DNA of 61,691 nucleotides from Sphingopyxis sp. LK2115 (GTDB lineage Bacteria; Pseudomonadota; Alphaproteobacteria; Sphingomonadales; Sphingomonadaceae): NCBI RefSeq assembly GCF_014595975.1, contig NZ_JABWGQ010000050.1, positions 1 to 61,691 of the forward strand, read 5' to 3'. Every line of letters begins with the position of its first letter. Position 1 is the stretch's first letter. The translations under genes and the position numbers were made by a program. Shown one piece after another: positions 1 to 10,282 of the stretch. Under the pieces are notes generated by a model. The model searched no databases. It saw only the letters and a program-made list of their open reading frames with translations, and was not told the DNA's origin.

Positions 1-23
1 ATGGCCCACGGCCACAGCCGAAA

Positions 24-92
24 TTACACCACCTTGACGGACGCGACCCCAAGCTGACGACCACCGCTGCGCTTTGAGGCTTTGAGGATCAT
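24..92 (-). pseudogene. Truncated relaxase (MobA/VirD2-like) N-terminus
   Basis: Directly after the mobC-type gene, an ATG at 92 overlaps its TGA in an ATGA arrangement. It reads MILKASKRSGGRQLG, which resembles the start of plasmid relaxases that lie downstream of mobC. The reading frame then diverges and stops at TAA (24-26) after 22 residues. Other frames towards position 1 show no convincing relaxase continuation, so homology seems to end near position 45, as at a deletion or recombination junction. The relaxase catalytic Tyr/His motifs are absent. The match is from memory of the family, over only about 15 residues. Confidence 0.5.
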
Positions 93-457
93 GGCCGTGC
101 ATCGATGTCCAATGCTTGGATCAGGAGTTGGCGCATGTGATTGATATCCGCAGTCGCGGACATCAACGCTTCCTCTGTGTCAGGTGTGACCGCGCGGCTT
201 CCCGTGTTCGTCGCGCGCGCAAGCTGGTTCACATTGTTCGCCAACCTTGATTGACCAAGAAGGCCGAGCAATTGCGCGAGGGCTTGATGATCTTTGACCG
301 GAAACTTTCCGCACTTGCGGGGCGCGACCGTTTCCGGATCGAGCAAGCGCGAGCGGATATATGCGCCGAGCGCCATGCCAGCGGCATCGCGCTCTAGCTT
401 TGCACGTTCTTCAAACGTGAGACGCAGCGAGAAGGGCGGGATGGTGCGCTCACCCAT
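89..457 (-). CDS. mobC: MobC-like plasmid mobilisation (relaxosome) protein
   Basis: This 122-aa protein fits the bacterial mobilisation protein MobC family, small accessory DNA-binding proteins that help a relaxase open DNA at oriT. The N-terminal part (FSLRLTFEERAKLERDAAG, then a GAYIRSRLLD segment) is the ribbon-helix-helix-like region of the family. The middle has the QLARATNTG-type stretch, and the C-terminus has the helical INHMRQLLIQAL. Its stop overlaps the start of a broken relaxase, the normal mobC-mobA order. No oriT, replication or transfer gene is visible, so it is probably a leftover of an integrated mobilisable element. By eye it is less GC-rich than the adjoining genes, which supports transfer. 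Confidence 0.72.
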   Translation of the reverse strand: MGERTIPPFSLRLTFEERAKLERDAAGMALGAYIRSRLLDPETVAPRKCGKFPVKDHQALAQLLGLLGQSRLANNVNQLARATNTGSRAVTPDTEEALMSATADINHMRQLLIQALDIDARP

Positions 458-686
458 TGCACCTCTCCGATTTGCGCTTGCGGATCAGCGACGCGCGGCG
501 AGTCGAGAGATCGATATCGATGCTCTTAGTCGCTGGAGTTGGCGCACTGATTTGCGGCAGAGGTTTGGCAACGTCATTCGCGTTTGCGGGCACTTGCCAC
601 GCTAGCGATGTGTGCTTGAGAATGTTATCCCACTTAGTCAGCACCGCCCATAGAGAGTTCGAACCCTCTCCATGGAGGTGCACCAT
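450..686 (-). CDS. Possible small protein upstream of mobC
   Basis: A 78-aa frame whose last 8 bases overlap the mobC start (ATGGGTGA), which would allow translational coupling. The C-terminal half is rich in basic residues (STRRASLIRKRKSER). I recognise no family. The upstream part, around 640-690, is odd DNA with a tRNA T-arm-like stretch, so the N-terminus is doubtful. It may be a real accessory gene of the mobilisation module or a chance frame. No other gene is visible between the mobC start and 752. Confidence 0.3.
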   Translation of the reverse strand: MVHLHGEGSNSLWAVLTKWDNILKHTSLAWQVPANANDVAKPLPQISAPTPATKSIDIDLSTRRASLIRKRKSERCNG

Positions 687-752
687 CGTTTCCGCGGTTC
701 GGCTACGCTGGAAATGAACTGGATTATCGGTCGCGGGTTGTCGGCATTGGCT

Positions 753-1583
753 TCAGGTCAGCGTCGCACGCATCGTTCGGCGTCCGGTCGCATCGCGCGA
801 CCATAGCCGGGTTTCTTCGCCGTCGCGCGCAAGGCAGAGGTCGAAGGGGGCGCCGTCGGTGAGCGGTGCTTCGGCGCGGAAGGCAAAGCTGCGCGGGACC
901 AGTCCGGCGCGCAGGCCATGGTCCATCAGCAGTGTCGCGATAAGGGGGCCGTGGACGACCAGCCCGGCGTAACCTTCGACATTACGGGCATAGTCGCGGT
1001 CATAATGGATGCGGTGTGCGTTGAACGTCAGCGCCGAGTAGCGGAAGAGCAGCACCGGGTCGGGCATGATGCTGCGGACGGCATCGGCGGGTTCGGGGCT
1101 GACGGGCGCGACCGGCGCTGCGGCGGGGGCAGATCCCGCCGCCTCGCGAAACACGATATCCTGTTCTTCGCGAATCGCAGAGATACCATTTGCGAAAATC
1201 TCGTGGCGCAGCGTCACGAACAAAAGATCGCCGCCCGCGCCGCGCTTGGGGCTGATGGCGTCGATCGTTGTCACGCGGGTCAGCGTGGCGCCCACGGCTA
1301 TGGGCGACAGAAAGTCGATGCGGCTGCCCGCCCACATGCGGCGCGGAAGCGGCACCGGCGGCAACAGGCTGCGGTTGTCGCGGCGCGGGTGGCCGTCCAC
1401 GCCGATGGACGACTGGCGCGCCGTCGGCAGGAAATAAAGCCAGTGGCCGAGCGGCGGAACCATGTCCGGCGCCCACGGCGGCATGTCGTGGTCGAGAAGC
1501 GCCGCAAGGCCCGCAAGCGGTGCGGCGGTCGCGACGTCGTCGCGCGTCTCGCTGCGACCGACCCAGGCGGAATAATCGTCCAT
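753..1583 (-). CDS. MaoC/HTD2-like acyl-CoA hydratase (FAS1-like dehydratase domain)
   Basis: A 276-aa protein of the HTD2/mesaconyl-C4-CoA hydratase-like group with a hot-dog fold. The N-terminal half is the FAS1-like dehydratase domain, including PLGHWLYFLP and the MWAGSRIDFLSPI segment typical of the family. The C-terminal half has the MaoC-like region, with the FNAHRIHYDRDYAR motif carrying the Asp/His residues of the hydratase active site, followed by GLVVHGPL. It probably hydrates or dehydrates an enoyl- or mesaconyl-type CoA thioester; the substrate cannot be read from sequence. Its ATG shares one base with the TGA of the acyl-CoA dehydrogenase upstream (TGATG), so the two are co-translated. 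Confidence 0.75.
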   Translation of the reverse strand: MDDYSAWVGRSETRDDVATAAPLAGLAALLDHDMPPWAPDMVPPLGHWLYFLPTARQSSIGVDGHPRRDNRSLLPPVPLPRRMWAGSRIDFLSPIAVGATLTRVTTIDAISPKRGAGGDLLFVTLRHEIFANGISAIREEQDIVFREAAGSAPAAAPVAPVSPEPADAVRSIMPDPVLLFRYSALTFNAHRIHYDRDYARNVEGYAGLVVHGPLIATLLMDHGLRAGLVPRSFAFRAEAPLTDGAPFDLCLARDGEETRLWSRDATGRRTMRATLT

Positions 1584-2746
1584 CAGAAACTCTTGGGCAG
1601 GCCCAGCACGTGCGTCGCGACATGACTGAGGATCAGGTTCGTGCTGATCGGAGCAACCTGATAGAGCCGTGTTTCGCGGAACTTGCGCTCGATATCATAT
1701 TCCTCGGCAAAGCCGAAGCCACCGTGCGTCTGGACGCACATGTCGGCGGCATACCAGCTGGCTTCGGACGCCAGCATCTTCGCCATATTCGCTTCGGTCC
1801 CGCAATCGGTTCCTGCGTCGAACAGCCGCGCGGCCCTGTCGACCATTTCGGCAGCCGCGGCGATCTGGACATAAGCGCGCGCGATCGGGAACTGGACCCC
1901 CTGATTGGCACCGATGGCGCGGCCAAAGACCGAGCGGTCCCTGGCATAGGCGGCCGCGCGATCGACGAAGAAACGGCCGTCGCCGATACATTCGGAGGCG
2001 ATCAGGATGCGTTCGGCATTCATGCCCGACAGGATATAGCGAAAGCCCTTGCCCTCTTCGCCGATCAGATTGGCGGCGGGGACTTCGAGGTCGTCGAAGA
2101 AAAGTTCGGTCGTTGCATGGTTGAGCATCGTGCGAACGGGACGGATGGTCAGACCCTTGCCCACCGCTTCGCGCATGTCGACGAGCAGCACGCTCATTCC
2201 GTCGGAAGCTTTGGCGCATTGCTCGCGCGGCGTGGTGCGGCAGAGCAGGATCATCAGGTCCGAATGTTCGGCGCGGCTGATCCAGATTTTCTGGCCGTTG
2301 ACGACATATTTGTCGCCGATTTTCCTGGCAAAGGTGCGGATGCGCGTCGTATCGGTGCCTGCGGTCGGTTCGGTGACGCCAAAAGCCTGCAAGCGAAGCT
2401 CGCCGCGCGCGATCGCGGGCAGCCAGGCCTGCTTCTGCGCCTCCGACCCGTGTTTCAGCAGCGTGCCCATCGTATACATTTGCGCGTGGCACGCACCGCC
2501 GTTGCAACCCGACCGGTGGATTTCCTCCAGCACGGCGGTCGCCGCGCCAAGGCCGAGGCCCGACCCGCCATATTGTTCGGGGATGAGCACCGACAGGAAG
2601 CCCGCTTGGGTCAGCGTGCGGACGAACTCGGTCGGATAGATGCGGTCGCGGTCGAGCCTTTGCCAATAATCGCCCGGAAAATCGGCGCACAGGCGGCGCA
2701 CCGCCTCGCGGATTTCGGGATGGCTCTGCTGCTCGGCTTCGGACAT
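1583..2746 (-). CDS. Acyl-CoA dehydrogenase
   Basis: A 387-aa flavoprotein with the full acyl-CoA dehydrogenase layout: N-terminal helical domain (YGGSGLGLGAATAVLEEI), middle beta domain (QAFGVTEPTAGTDTTR, then GQKIWIS) and C-terminal helical domain (QTHGGFGFAEEYDIER). It should oxidise an acyl-CoA to the 2-enoyl-CoA with FAD, passing electrons to ETF. Coupling to a downstream MaoC/HTD2-type hydratase gives dehydrogenation then hydration, the first two steps of a short acyl-CoA degradation route; the acyl group is unknown. The 149-bp gap from hutU holds an imperfect hairpin (about 2756-2780), so it may have its own promoter rather than belong to the hut operon. Confidence 0.88.
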   Translation of the reverse strand: MSEAEQQSHPEIREAVRRLCADFPGDYWQRLDRDRIYPTEFVRTLTQAGFLSVLIPEQYGGSGLGLGAATAVLEEIHRSGCNGGACHAQMYTMGTLLKHGSEAQKQAWLPAIARGELRLQAFGVTEPTAGTDTTRIRTFARKIGDKYVVNGQKIWISRAEHSDLMILLCRTTPREQCAKASDGMSVLLVDMREAVGKGLTIRPVRTMLNHATTELFFDDLEVPAANLIGEEGKGFRYILSGMNAERILIASECIGDGRFFVDRAAAYARDRSVFGRAIGANQGVQFPIARAYVQIAAAAEMVDRAARLFDAGTDCGTEANMAKMLASEASWYAADMCVQTHGGFGFAEEYDIERKFRETRLYQVAPISTNLILSHVATHVLGLPKSF

Positions 2747-2895
2747 CGGTGTTCAGCTCTCCCCTGATCGTCAGGGAGAGGCTTAGGGTACGAAGCATCA
2801 TGCGCCAAGCCCTATCGGGGCCTTGCCGCGATTCCCCCTTGTTTGATCGCCATCCCGGCATTCGCCGGTGCGACGGACGCAAGGGATGAGGGCGC

Positions 2896-4557
2896 CTAGA
2901 TGCTCGGCAGGTCGAGGCCCTTGTCGCGCGCGCAGGCGATGGCGATGTCATAGCCCGCGTCGGCGTGGCGCATCACGCCCGATGCCGGATCGTTCCACAA
3001 AACGCGTTCCAGCCGCTGCGCAGCTTCTGGCGAACCATCGGCGACGATCACCATGCCGCTGTGCTGCGAATAGCCCATGCCGACGCCGCCCCCATGGTGC
3101 AGCGACACCCAGGTCGCGCCCGACGCGGTATTGAGCAAGGCATTGAGCAAGGGCCAGTCGCTGACCGCATCCGACCCGTCGCGCATCGCTTCGGTCTCAC
3201 GGTTGGGCGAGGCCACGGAACCAGAGTCGAGGTGGTCGCGGCCGATCACGACGGGCGCTTTCAGCTCGCCATTCGCGACCATTTCGTTGAAGGCAAGGCC
3301 CAGCCGGTGGCGGTCGCCGAGCCCGACCCAGCAGATGCGCGCGGGCAGCCCCTGGAACCGGATCTTCTCCCGCGCCATGTCGAGCCAGTTGTGGAGGTGC
3401 TTGTTGTCAGGGAGCAGCTCCTTCACCCTGGCGTCGGTCTTGTAGATATCCTCAGGATCGCCGGACAGCGCCGCCCAGCGGAAGGGGCCGATACCGCGAC
3501 AGAATAGCGGGCGAATATAGGCGGGGACGAAGCCCGGAAAGTCGAAGGCATTTTCGACCCCCTCGTCCTTTGCCATCTGACGGATATTATTGCCATAATC
3601 TGTTGTTGGCACGCCCGCCGCCTGCATGTCGAGCATCGCGCGGACATGCGCCGCCATCGATGCCTTCGCGGCCTTTGCCACGGCGGCGGGATCGCTCTCG
3701 CGCTTTGCGAACCATTGGTCGAGCGTCCAGCCCGCGGGGAGGTAGCCGTTCACCGGATCGTGCGCCGACGTCTGGTCGGTGAGCAGGTCGGGGCGGATGC
3801 CGCGGCGGGCCATCTCGGGCAGGATTTCGGCGGCGTTGCCCAGCAGGCCGACCGACACGGGCCGCCCCTCGGCATGGCTCGTCTCGATCATCGCCAGCGC
3901 TTCGTCGATGCTCGATGCCTGCTTGTCGAGATAGCCCGTGCGCAGGCGCATTTCGATGCGGCTTGGCTGGCATTCGATCGCGAGGCAGCTTGCGCCCGCC
4001 ATTACCGCGGCGAGCGGCTGCGCGCCGCCCATGCCGCCGAGCCCGGCGGTAAGCAGCCAGCGGCCCGAAAGGTCGCCGCCATAATGCTGGCGGCCCATTT
4101 CGACGAAGGTTTCGTAGGTGCCCTGCACGATGCCCTGGCTGCCGATATAGATCCAGCTGCCCGCGGTCATCTGGCCGTACATCATCAGCCCTTTGCGATC
4201 GAGCTCGTGGAAATGCTCCCAATTCGCCCATTCGGGAACGAGGTTCGAGTTCGCGAGCAGCACGCGGGGCGCATTTTCGTGCGTCCGGAAGACGCCAACG
4301 GGCTTGCCCGACTGGATGAGCAAGGTCTCGTCGCCTTCCAGTCGCTTCAGCGTCTCGACGATCCGGTCATAGCTTTCCCAGTCGCGTGCGGCGCGGCCGA
4401 TGCCGCCATAGACGACCAGTTCGTGCGGCGCCTCGGCGACGTCGGGGTGAAGATTGTTCATCAGCATCCGCATCGGCGCTTCGGTGAGCCAGCTTTTGGC
4501 GGTGATTTCGGCACCGGTTGCCGGGCGGATCACGCGGCTGTTGTCGAGACGGGTCAT
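2896..4557 (-). CDS. hutU: Urocanate hydratase
   Basis: Urocanase (553 aa, normal length) adds water to urocanate to give 4-imidazolone-5-propionate, the second step of histidine breakdown, using tightly bound NAD+. Family features visible are the N-terminal RVIRPATG segment, the [15 protein letters not shown]-binding region and the [18 protein letters not shown] stretch. The ATG at 4557 is preferred because it overlaps the hutG TGA (ATGA); an in-frame extension further upstream only reads hutG in another frame. It is the last gene of the leftward hutI-hutH-hutG-hutU operon. Confidence 0.96.
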   Translation of the reverse strand: MTRLDNSRVIRPATGAEITAKSWLTEAPMRMLMNNLHPDVAEAPHELVVYGGIGRAARDWESYDRIVETLKRLEGDETLLIQSGKPVGVFRTHENAPRVLLANSNLVPEWANWEHFHELDRKGLMMYGQMTAGSWIYIGSQGIVQGTYETFVEMGRQHYGGDLSGRWLLTAGLGGMGGAQPLAAVMAGASCLAIECQPSRIEMRLRTGYLDKQASSIDEALAMIETSHAEGRPVSVGLLGNAAEILPEMARRGIRPDLLTDQTSAHDPVNGYLPAGWTLDQWFAKRESDPAAVAKAAKASMAAHVRAMLDMQAAGVPTTDYGNNIRQMAKDEGVENAFDFPGFVPAYIRPLFCRGIGPFRWAALSGDPEDIYKTDARVKELLPDNKHLHNWLDMAREKIRFQGLPARICWVGLGDRHRLGLAFNEMVANGELKAPVVIGRDHLDSGSVASPNRETEAMRDGSDAVSDWPLLNALLNTASGATWVSLHHGGGVGMGYSQHSGMVIVADGSPEAAQRLERVLWNDPASGVMRHADAGYDIAIACARDKGLDLPSI

Positions 4558-5357
4558 GTACGTCCTTTCGCAAAATCGAGGGTCGCGGCAATCACTTGCT
4601 CCAGAACGGGCCGGATCGCGGGATTGGGGTCGAGGGGGGAGGGCCAGTTGCCGTGGGCGATCGTGTCGGGCTCGGCCATATAGCCGCGCTGCGCAAGCTC
4701 CATCTGGATCGCATGAATGCCATCGTCGGGGCAGCCATAGTGGCGCGTCGTCCAGCCGCCCTTGAAACGCCCGTTGACGATGTGGCTGTGGCCGCTCGCG
4801 GCGCAGATGTTCGCGACGACGGTTTCGAGTTCGGGTGCGCATGTCGTGCCCCCGTTGGTGCCGATGTTGAATTGCGGCAATTCGCCGTCGAACAGGCGCG
4901 GGACGTGGCTGCGGATCGAGTGGGCGTCGTAGAGGACGACCCGACCATGCGTGGATTTCACGCGGTCGAGTTCGGCGGTCAGCGCCTCATGATAGGGGCG
5001 GTGATAAAGATTAAGCCGCTGGGTGATCGATGTTTCGTCGGGCTGGTCGAAGCGATAGAGGGGTTCGCCATCGAATGTCGTCGTCGGACACAGTTCGGTC
5101 GTCGCCTGTCCAGGATAGAGCGACGCGCCCGACGGATCGCGGTTCATGTCGATGACGCTGCGCGAAATGTCGGTCGCAACCAGCGTCGCACCCATATCGG
5201 CGGCAAAGGCGTAAAGCTCTGCAATCCACCAGTCGGTGTCGATCTGGGCGTGCCATGGCGAGACGAATTGTTCGTCGAACCCCGCCAGGTCGGTCCCGCC
5301 GTGCGGGAAGGCGATGACAAGCGGCGCGTCGCCGCGATGGACGCGCAGCCAATGCAT
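4554..5357 (-). CDS. hutG: N-formylglutamate deformylase (amidohydrolase)
   Basis: A 267-aa member of the N-formylglutamate amidohydrolase family, which splits N-formylglutamate into glutamate and formate. Motifs visible are FPHGGTDL near the N-terminus, [26 protein letters not shown] and [11 protein letters not shown], which carry the likely zinc-binding His/Asp/Glu residues. The start at 5357 shares one base with the hutH stop. The presence of this enzyme and of HutF shows that the locus uses the five-step route through N-formylglutamate, not the formiminoglutamase route that releases formamide. Confidence 0.93.
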   Translation of the reverse strand: MHWLRVHRGDAPLVIAFPHGGTDLAGFDEQFVSPWHAQIDTDWWIAELYAFAADMGATLVATDISRSVIDMNRDPSGASLYPGQATTELCPTTTFDGEPLYRFDQPDETSITQRLNLYHRPYHEALTAELDRVKSTHGRVVLYDAHSIRSHVPRLFDGELPQFNIGTNGGTTCAPELETVVANICAASGHSHIVNGRFKGGWTTRHYGCPDDGIHAIQMELAQRGYMAEPDTIAHGNWPSPLDPNPAIRPVLEQVIAATLDFAKGRT

Positions 5358-6877
5358 CAGCCGACCCCCGGCAGATTGGCGGGAACCGCAGCGACCAGGC
5401 TGCCGTCGCGGATCAGCGCGATCGCCGCTTCCATATCGGGATGGAAATGGCGGTCGTCCTCGAGCGTCGGCACCGCGGCGCGAAGATGCCGGTGCGCGGC
5501 TTCGAGCGCGTCGCTGGACCTGAGCGGCGCATGAAAGTCGATCCCCTGACAGGCCGCCAGCAATTCGATGCCGATCACCGCGCTCGCATTGTCGGCTATG
5601 TCGAGCAGGCGACGCGCGCCGTGCGCGGCCATCGACACATGATCCTCCTGATTGGCGCTGGTCGGGATGGAATCGACGCTCGCGGGGTAAGCGCGTTGCT
5701 TGTTCTCGCTGACCAGTGCGGCGGCGCTGACCTGCGGAATCATGAAACCGGAGTTGAGGCCGGGACGCGGGGTGAGGAAGGCGGGAAGGCCCGACAGTGC
5801 CGGATCGACGAGCATCGCGATGCGGCGCTCGGCAATCGAGCCGATTTCGCACAGCGCCATGGCGATCATGTCGGCGGCAAAGGCGACGGGTTCGGCGTGG
5901 AAATTGCCGCCTGACAGTGCTTCATCGGTGTCGGCAAAGATCAGCGGATTGTCCGAGACGCCATTCGCTTCGATCGCGAGCGTCGCCGCCGCCTGCCGGA
6001 GCAGATCAAGCACCGCGCCCATCACCTGCGGCTGGCAGCGGAGGCAATAGGGATCCTGCACGCGCGGATCGTCGACCGCGTGCGAGGCGCGGATCGCCGA
6101 TCCCGCCATCAGGCCGCGGAGCGCGTCGCCGACCTCGCGCTGTCCCGCGTGGCCGCGCAGAGCGTGAATGCGTGCGTCGAACGGCGCATCGGAACCCTTG
6201 GCGGCCTCGGTCGACAGCGCGCCCGTAATCAGGGCCGACCGGAACACCGTTTCGGCGCGAAACAGCCCCGCGAGCGCATTGGCGGTCGAAAACTGCGTGC
6301 CGTTGAGCAGCGCCAGCCCTTCCTTTGGGCCAAGCTCGATCGGCGTGAGATCCGCCTGCGCCAGCGCTTCGGCGGCGGGCAGGGTTTGACCGCCAACCTC
6401 GATTGCGCCGACGCCGATCATCGCCGCGGCCATATGCGACAGCGGCGCCAGGTCGCCGCTCGCGCCGACCGATCCCTGCGACGGAACGACGGGGGTGAGT
6501 CCCCTGGCGAGCATCGCTTCGAGCATCGCGACCGTCTCGCGTTTCACACCCGACGCACCCATCCCGAAACTGGCCAGCTTCAGCGCCATCATCAGGCGGA
6601 CGATCTTCGTCGGCGATGGGGCGCCGGTGCCCGCGGCATGGCTGAGGACGATATTGCGCTGAAGCGTCGAGAGTTCGTCGTCGGCGATGCCTACGCTCGC
6701 GAGCTTTCCAAAGCCGGTGTTGATGCCGTAGACGGGGGCGCCCCTTGCGACGATGCGCGCCACCGCGGCGGCGCTCGCGTCGATCGCCTCCCATGCGCCG
6801 ACGCTCAGTTCGGCGCTCGCGCCCTCATAGATTTCGCGCCAGTCGGCGAGCGTCATGGCGCCAGGCTTGATGATCAT
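5357..6877 (-). CDS. hutH: Histidine ammonia-lyase
   Basis: A 506-aa histidine ammonia-lyase, converting L-histidine to trans-urocanate and ammonia. The Ala-Ser-Gly triad that cyclises to the MIO electrophile is at residues 139-141 in [16 protein letters not shown]. The N-terminal [11 protein letters not shown] carries the catalytic Tyr, and the [14 protein letters not shown] and NPLIF motifs are intact. Its start overlaps the end of hutI by 4 bases and its stop touches hutG, so it is co-translated with both. Confidence 0.97.
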   Translation of the reverse strand: MIIKPGAMTLADWREIYEGASAELSVGAWEAIDASAAAVARIVARGAPVYGINTGFGKLASVGIADDELSTLQRNIVLSHAAGTGAPSPTKIVRLMMALKLASFGMGASGVKRETVAMLEAMLARGLTPVVPSQGSVGASGDLAPLSHMAAAMIGVGAIEVGGQTLPAAEALAQADLTPIELGPKEGLALLNGTQFSTANALAGLFRAETVFRSALITGALSTEAAKGSDAPFDARIHALRGHAGQREVGDALRGLMAGSAIRASHAVDDPRVQDPYCLRCQPQVMGAVLDLLRQAAATLAIEANGVSDNPLIFADTDEALSGGNFHAEPVAFAADMIAMALCEIGSIAERRIAMLVDPALSGLPAFLTPRPGLNSGFMIPQVSAAALVSENKQRAYPASVDSIPTSANQEDHVSMAAHGARRLLDIADNASAVIGIELLAACQGIDFHAPLRSSDALEAAHRHLRAAVPTLEDDRHFHPDMEAAIALIRDGSLVAAVPANLPGVG

Positions 6878-8058
6878 TGTCCATCCTTGATGCGTTGGTG
6901 AAGCGGATTGAAGCCGACGCGGTAGACAAGCTCGGCGGGGTCGCTCACGTTCCAGATCGCGAGGTCGCAGGCCTTGCCGGCTTCGAGCGTCCCTATCTCA
7001 TCCGACAGGCCGAGAGCGGCGGCGGCGTTGACCGTCACCCCGCGCAGCGCCTCTACTACCGTCAGGCCGAACAGCGTCGCGCCCATGTTGAGCATCAGCA
7101 GCAGCGAGCTTGTCGGCGAGGTGCCGGGATTGTTGTCGGTCGCGAGCGCGATCCGCACTCCGAGCCGGCGCATCGCGTCCACCGGCGGCAGCTTCGTCTC
7201 GCGCATGAAATAAAAGGCGCCGGGGAGCAGCACCGCAACGGTGCCCGCTTCAGCCATCGCGCGCACATCATCTTCGGTCGCATATTCCAGATGGTCGGCG
7301 GACAATGCCCCATGCCGCGCCGCAAGCGCGCTGCCGCTCAGCGCCGACAATTGTTCGGCGTGGAGCTTGACCTTGAGCTCATGCGCCTTCGCGGCAACCA
7401 GGACGCGCGCGCACTGTTCGGGTGAAAATCCAATGCCTTCGCAAAAGGCGTCTACCGCCGTCGCGAGCGGCGCAGCGGCGGGGATCATCTCGCCCACGAC
7501 GAGGTCAATATAGGCGTCGCTGTCGCCCCGATATTCGGGGGGCAGCGCATGTGCGCCAAGGAAAGTCGGTTCGACGCGGATCGCGCGGTGCTCGCCGAGC
7601 GCCCGCGCGGCGCGCAGCATCTTCAGTTCGTCATCGACCCGAAGCCCATAACCCGACTTGATTTCGATTGTCGTGACGCCCTCTGCGATCAGCGCGTCAA
7701 GGCGGGGAAGGGCGCTCGCGAACAGTTCGGCCTCGCTCGCTTCGCGCGTTGCGCGCATCGTCGAGACGATCCCGCCGCCCGCGCGCGCAATCTCTTCATA
7801 GCTCGCGCCTTCGAGCCGCATCGCCCATTCGTTGGCGCGGTTGCCGCCGTGGATCAGGTGCGTGTGGCAGTCGATCAGGCCGGGCGTGATCAGCCGCCCT
7901 TCGACGTCATGGGACTGTCCGGCGGCCGCAGGCGCCCCGGTAACCGGCCCCGCATAGACGATCCGCCCGTCCTTTGCCGCGACCACGCCGTCGTCGATCA
8001 GGCCGAGGTCCCCTCCGGCCATCGTCGCGAGTCGGGCGTTGGTCCAGCATTGCTCCAT
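6874..8058 (-). CDS. hutI: Imidazolonepropionase
   Basis: A 394-aa amidohydrolase-superfamily enzyme that opens the ring of 4-imidazolone-5-propionate to N-formimidoylglutamate. Motifs seen are the metal-binding [22 protein letters not shown], the KLHAEQLS region and [10 protein letters not shown]. The ATG at 8058 (MEQCW) is preferred; the earlier in-frame start at 8085 would put coding sequence across the operator at 8084-8101. It is the first gene of the leftward hut operon, facing hutF across a 53-bp gap. Confidence 0.95.
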   Translation of the reverse strand: MEQCWTNARLATMAGGDLGLIDDGVVAAKDGRIVYAGPVTGAPAAAGQSHDVEGRLITPGLIDCHTHLIHGGNRANEWAMRLEGASYEEIARAGGGIVSTMRATREASEAELFASALPRLDALIAEGVTTIEIKSGYGLRVDDELKMLRAARALGEHRAIRVEPTFLGAHALPPEYRGDSDAYIDLVVGEMIPAAAPLATAVDAFCEGIGFSPEQCARVLVAAKAHELKVKLHAEQLSALSGSALAARHGALSADHLEYATEDDVRAMAEAGTVAVLLPGAFYFMRETKLPPVDAMRRLGVRIALATDNNPGTSPTSSLLLMLNMGATLFGLTVVEALRGVTVNAAAALGLSDEIGTLEAGKACDLAIWNVSDPAELVYRVGFNPLHQRIKDGQ

Positions 8059-8083
8059 CTGGACAGTCTCGCGCCGATGTATC

Positions 8084-8101
8084 ATTATGTCTAGACATAA
8101 T
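8084..8101. promoter_or_regulatory. Probable HutC operator between hutI and hutF
   Basis: A perfect 18-bp palindrome, ATTATGTCTAGACATAAT, lies in the 53-bp gap between the divergent hutI and hutF starts. GntR/HutC regulators commonly bind two-fold symmetric TGT-TA-ACA-type sites, and hutC is the second gene of the rightward operon. One dimer here could repress both operons, with urocanate as the usual inducer of the family. Binding and inducer are inferred. Confidence 0.8.
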
Positions 8102-8111
8102 ATGAGGACGG

Positions 8112-9464
8112 ATGATGGCTTCGCTCTGGTTCGAACGCGCGTGGATCGGCAATCGGTGGGAAAAGGACGTGCGGCTCCGCATCGCGGACGGGCGGATTGC
8201 GGGGATCGAAACCGACCTTGCGGCGGCGGCGGGCGAAGAGCGCCACCGCGCCGCGCTGCCCGGCCTCTGCAACGTTCACAGCCACGGTTTCCAGCGCGGT
8301 ATGGCAGGGCTTTCGGAACGCCGCAGCCGCCCGGACGACAATTTCTGGAGCTGGCGCGAGATCATGTACCGCTTCCTCGACCGGCTGACGCCCCGGGATG
8401 TCGCGGCGATCACCGCGCAGGCCTATGTCGAGATGCTCGAAGGCGGCTTCACGCGCGTCGGCGAGTTCCACTATCTCCACCACGATCCCGCGGGCGCGCC
8501 CTATGCCGATCCGGCCGAGATGGCGGGCGCGATCGCAGAGGCGAGCGCGGCAACGGGCATCGGCCTGACGCTGCTGCCCGTCTTTTACGCGCATGGCAAT
8601 TTCGGCGCGGTGCCGCCGAGCCACGGCCAGCGGCGTTTCCTGAACGACATCGACGGCTTTGCGGCGCTGATCGACGCGTCGCGGGCAAAGCTTGGCGGCG
8701 ACGCCAATATCGGCGTTGCCCCGCATTCGCTGCGCGCGGTAACGCCCGGCGAACTGGCGGCGTTGCTTGAATTATCGCCCAGCGGGCCGGTGCATATCCA
8801 TGCCGCCGAGCAGGTAAGGGAAGTTGCCGATTGCGTCGCGTGGAGCGGCGCGCGGCCGGTCGAATGGTTGCTGGACAACGCCGGGGTCGATGAACGCTGG
8901 TGCCTGATTCATGCGACCCATCTCGACGAAAGCGAAGTGCTTCGCCTTGCCGCCAGCGGTGCGGTGGCGGGGCTTTGCCCGATCACCGAAGCGAATCTTG
9001 GTGACGGCATCTTTCCGGCGACCGATTATCTTGCGGCGGGCGGGCGCTTCGGGGTTGGCACCGACAGCAATATATGGATCGATGCGGCGGGCGAACTGCG
9101 CGCGCTGGAATATTCACAGCGGCTGGCGCATCGCGCGCGGGCGCTGTTGGCGGATGACGCCGCGCCCTTCGTCGGCGCCAATCTGTTCGGCCGTGCGCTC
9201 CACGGCGGCGCGCAGGCGCTCGGCGTGCCCGCGGGGCTTGCCGTCGGCCAGGCCGCCGACATCGTGTCGCTCGACCTCGATCATCCCGCCTTTGCCGGGG
9301 CCGACGATGCGACGCTGCTCGACCGCTGGATCTTTGCGGCGCGTGGCGGGGTGATCGATTGCGTGTGGCGCGCGGGCGAAAAGCGCGTCGAAAAGGGCCG
9401 CCATGTCGCGGCGGCGGCTATCGCCTCTGCCTATCGCACCTGCCTCGACCGGCTGCTGGCATGA
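8112..9464 (+). CDS. hutF: Formimidoylglutamate deiminase
   Basis: A 450-aa amidohydrolase of the HutF type, converting N-formimidoyl-L-glutamate to N-formyl-L-glutamate and ammonia. Visible motifs are [11 protein letters not shown] (metal-binding HxH), [18 protein letters not shown], the VHIHAAEQ region and GTDSNIWID (metal-binding Asp). A start at 8115, the second of two adjacent ATG codons, is equally possible; GAGG lies 6-9 bases upstream. It feeds HutG encoded in the opposite operon, and its stop overlaps the hutC start. Confidence 0.94.
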   Translation: MMASLWFERAWIGNRWEKDVRLRIADGRIAGIETDLAAAAGEERHRAALPGLCNVHSHGFQRGMAGLSERRSRPDDNFWSWREIMYRFLDRLTPRDVAAITAQAYVEMLEGGFTRVGEFHYLHHDPAGAPYADPAEMAGAIAEASAATGIGLTLLPVFYAHGNFGAVPPSHGQRRFLNDIDGFAALIDASRAKLGGDANIGVAPHSLRAVTPGELAALLELSPSGPVHIHAAEQVREVADCVAWSGARPVEWLLDNAGVDERWCLIHATHLDESEVLRLAASGAVAGLCPITEANLGDGIFPATDYLAAGGRFGVGTDSNIWIDAAGELRALEYSQRLAHRARALLADDAAPFVGANLFGRALHGGAQALGVPAGLAVGQAADIVSLDLDHPAFAGADDATLLDRWIFAARGGVIDCVWRAGEKRVEKGRHVAAAAIASAYRTCLDRLLA

Positions 9465-10141
9465 ACCCCGCGCGGCGCATCCGCGACGAAATCGCCGCCG
9501 CGATCCGCTCGGGCGAATGGCGCCCCGGGGACCGCGTGCCGACCGAACAGGAACTGGCCGCGCGCCATGGCTGCGCGCGCGCGACGGTGAGCAAGGCGCT
9601 GGGCGAACTCGCCGCAGCGGGGCTGGTCGAGCGCCGCCGCAAGGCGGGCACATTTGTGGCGCACCCGCCGGTCCATTCGGCGGTGATGGCGGTGCCCGAC
9701 CTTGCCGAACTGATCGCCGCGCGGGGTGAAGTCTATCGCTGGTCGCTGAAGGCGATGCGCATCGAAACGGACGGGGTGGCGCAGTGCCCGCCGCCTGCGC
9801 TGCGCGTTGAGGGTATGCATTTCGCGGCCGGCGAAGCGTTCGCGCTGGAAACGCGCTTCATCGCGCTCGACGAGGTGCCCGACGCGGCGAATGCCGACTT
9901 TCGGGCGGAAGCGCCCGGCACCTGGCTGCTTGGCCATATACCATGGACCGAGGCGCGCCATGTGATCCGGGCGGTCACGCCGACGCGGATCGAGGCGGCG
10001 CAACTCGGCGTGGCGACGCGCGCCGCCTGCCTTGAGCTCGATCGCACCACCTGGCGCGCCGGCCGCGTCGTCACTCACGTCCGGCAACTGTTCCGCGGCG
10101 ACCGTTTCGACCTCGTCGCCGAGTTCAACGCCGGGACGTGA
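9461..10141 (+). CDS. hutC: Histidine utilisation repressor (GntR family, HutC type)
   Basis: A 226-aa GntR-family regulator. Residues 1-70 form the winged helix-turn-helix (RVPTEQELAARHGCARATVSKAL, then RRKAGTFV), and from about residue 80 to the end is a UTRA ligand-binding domain. The ATG overlaps the hutF TGA (ATGA), giving a co-translated pair. Its position strongly suggests it represses the whole hut locus from the palindrome at 8084-8101 and is released by urocanate. It would also regulate itself. Confidence 0.92.
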   Translation: MNPARRIRDEIAAAIRSGEWRPGDRVPTEQELAARHGCARATVSKALGELAAAGLVERRRKAGTFVAHPPVHSAVMAVPDLAELIAARGEVYRWSLKAMRIETDGVAQCPPPALRVEGMHFAAGEAFALETRFIALDEVPDAANADFRAEAPGTWLLGHIPWTEARHVIRAVTPTRIEAAQLGVATRAACLELDRTTWRAGRVVTHVRQLFRGDRFDLVAEFNAGT

Positions 10142-10282
10142 CCGGGCGGCCGTGCGGCGAGGTGGCAAGCGGGGGCAATCATCGATTAACCACGTCCGGC
10201 AACGCAACGGAAATCTTTATTACCGACTGTTAGCAAAACAGAAAATGCCTGGGTCGCGTCCGTTGCTTGCAGGAGACGACAC

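Noticed and set aside
640..690. tRNA-like 3' end (GAGAGTTCGAACCCTCTC followed by a CACCA).
   Set aside because: The T-stem pairs only with an 8-base loop, no acceptor partner or anticodon arm is found upstream, and the acceptor part does not fit. It may be a tRNA scrap from integration but cannot be supported as an RNA gene.
918..2767. Long open frames on the forward strand opposite the hydratase and dehydrogenase genes.
   Set aside because: They mirror the codon periodicity of the real reverse-strand genes, as expected in high-GC DNA, and contain no recognisable motif.
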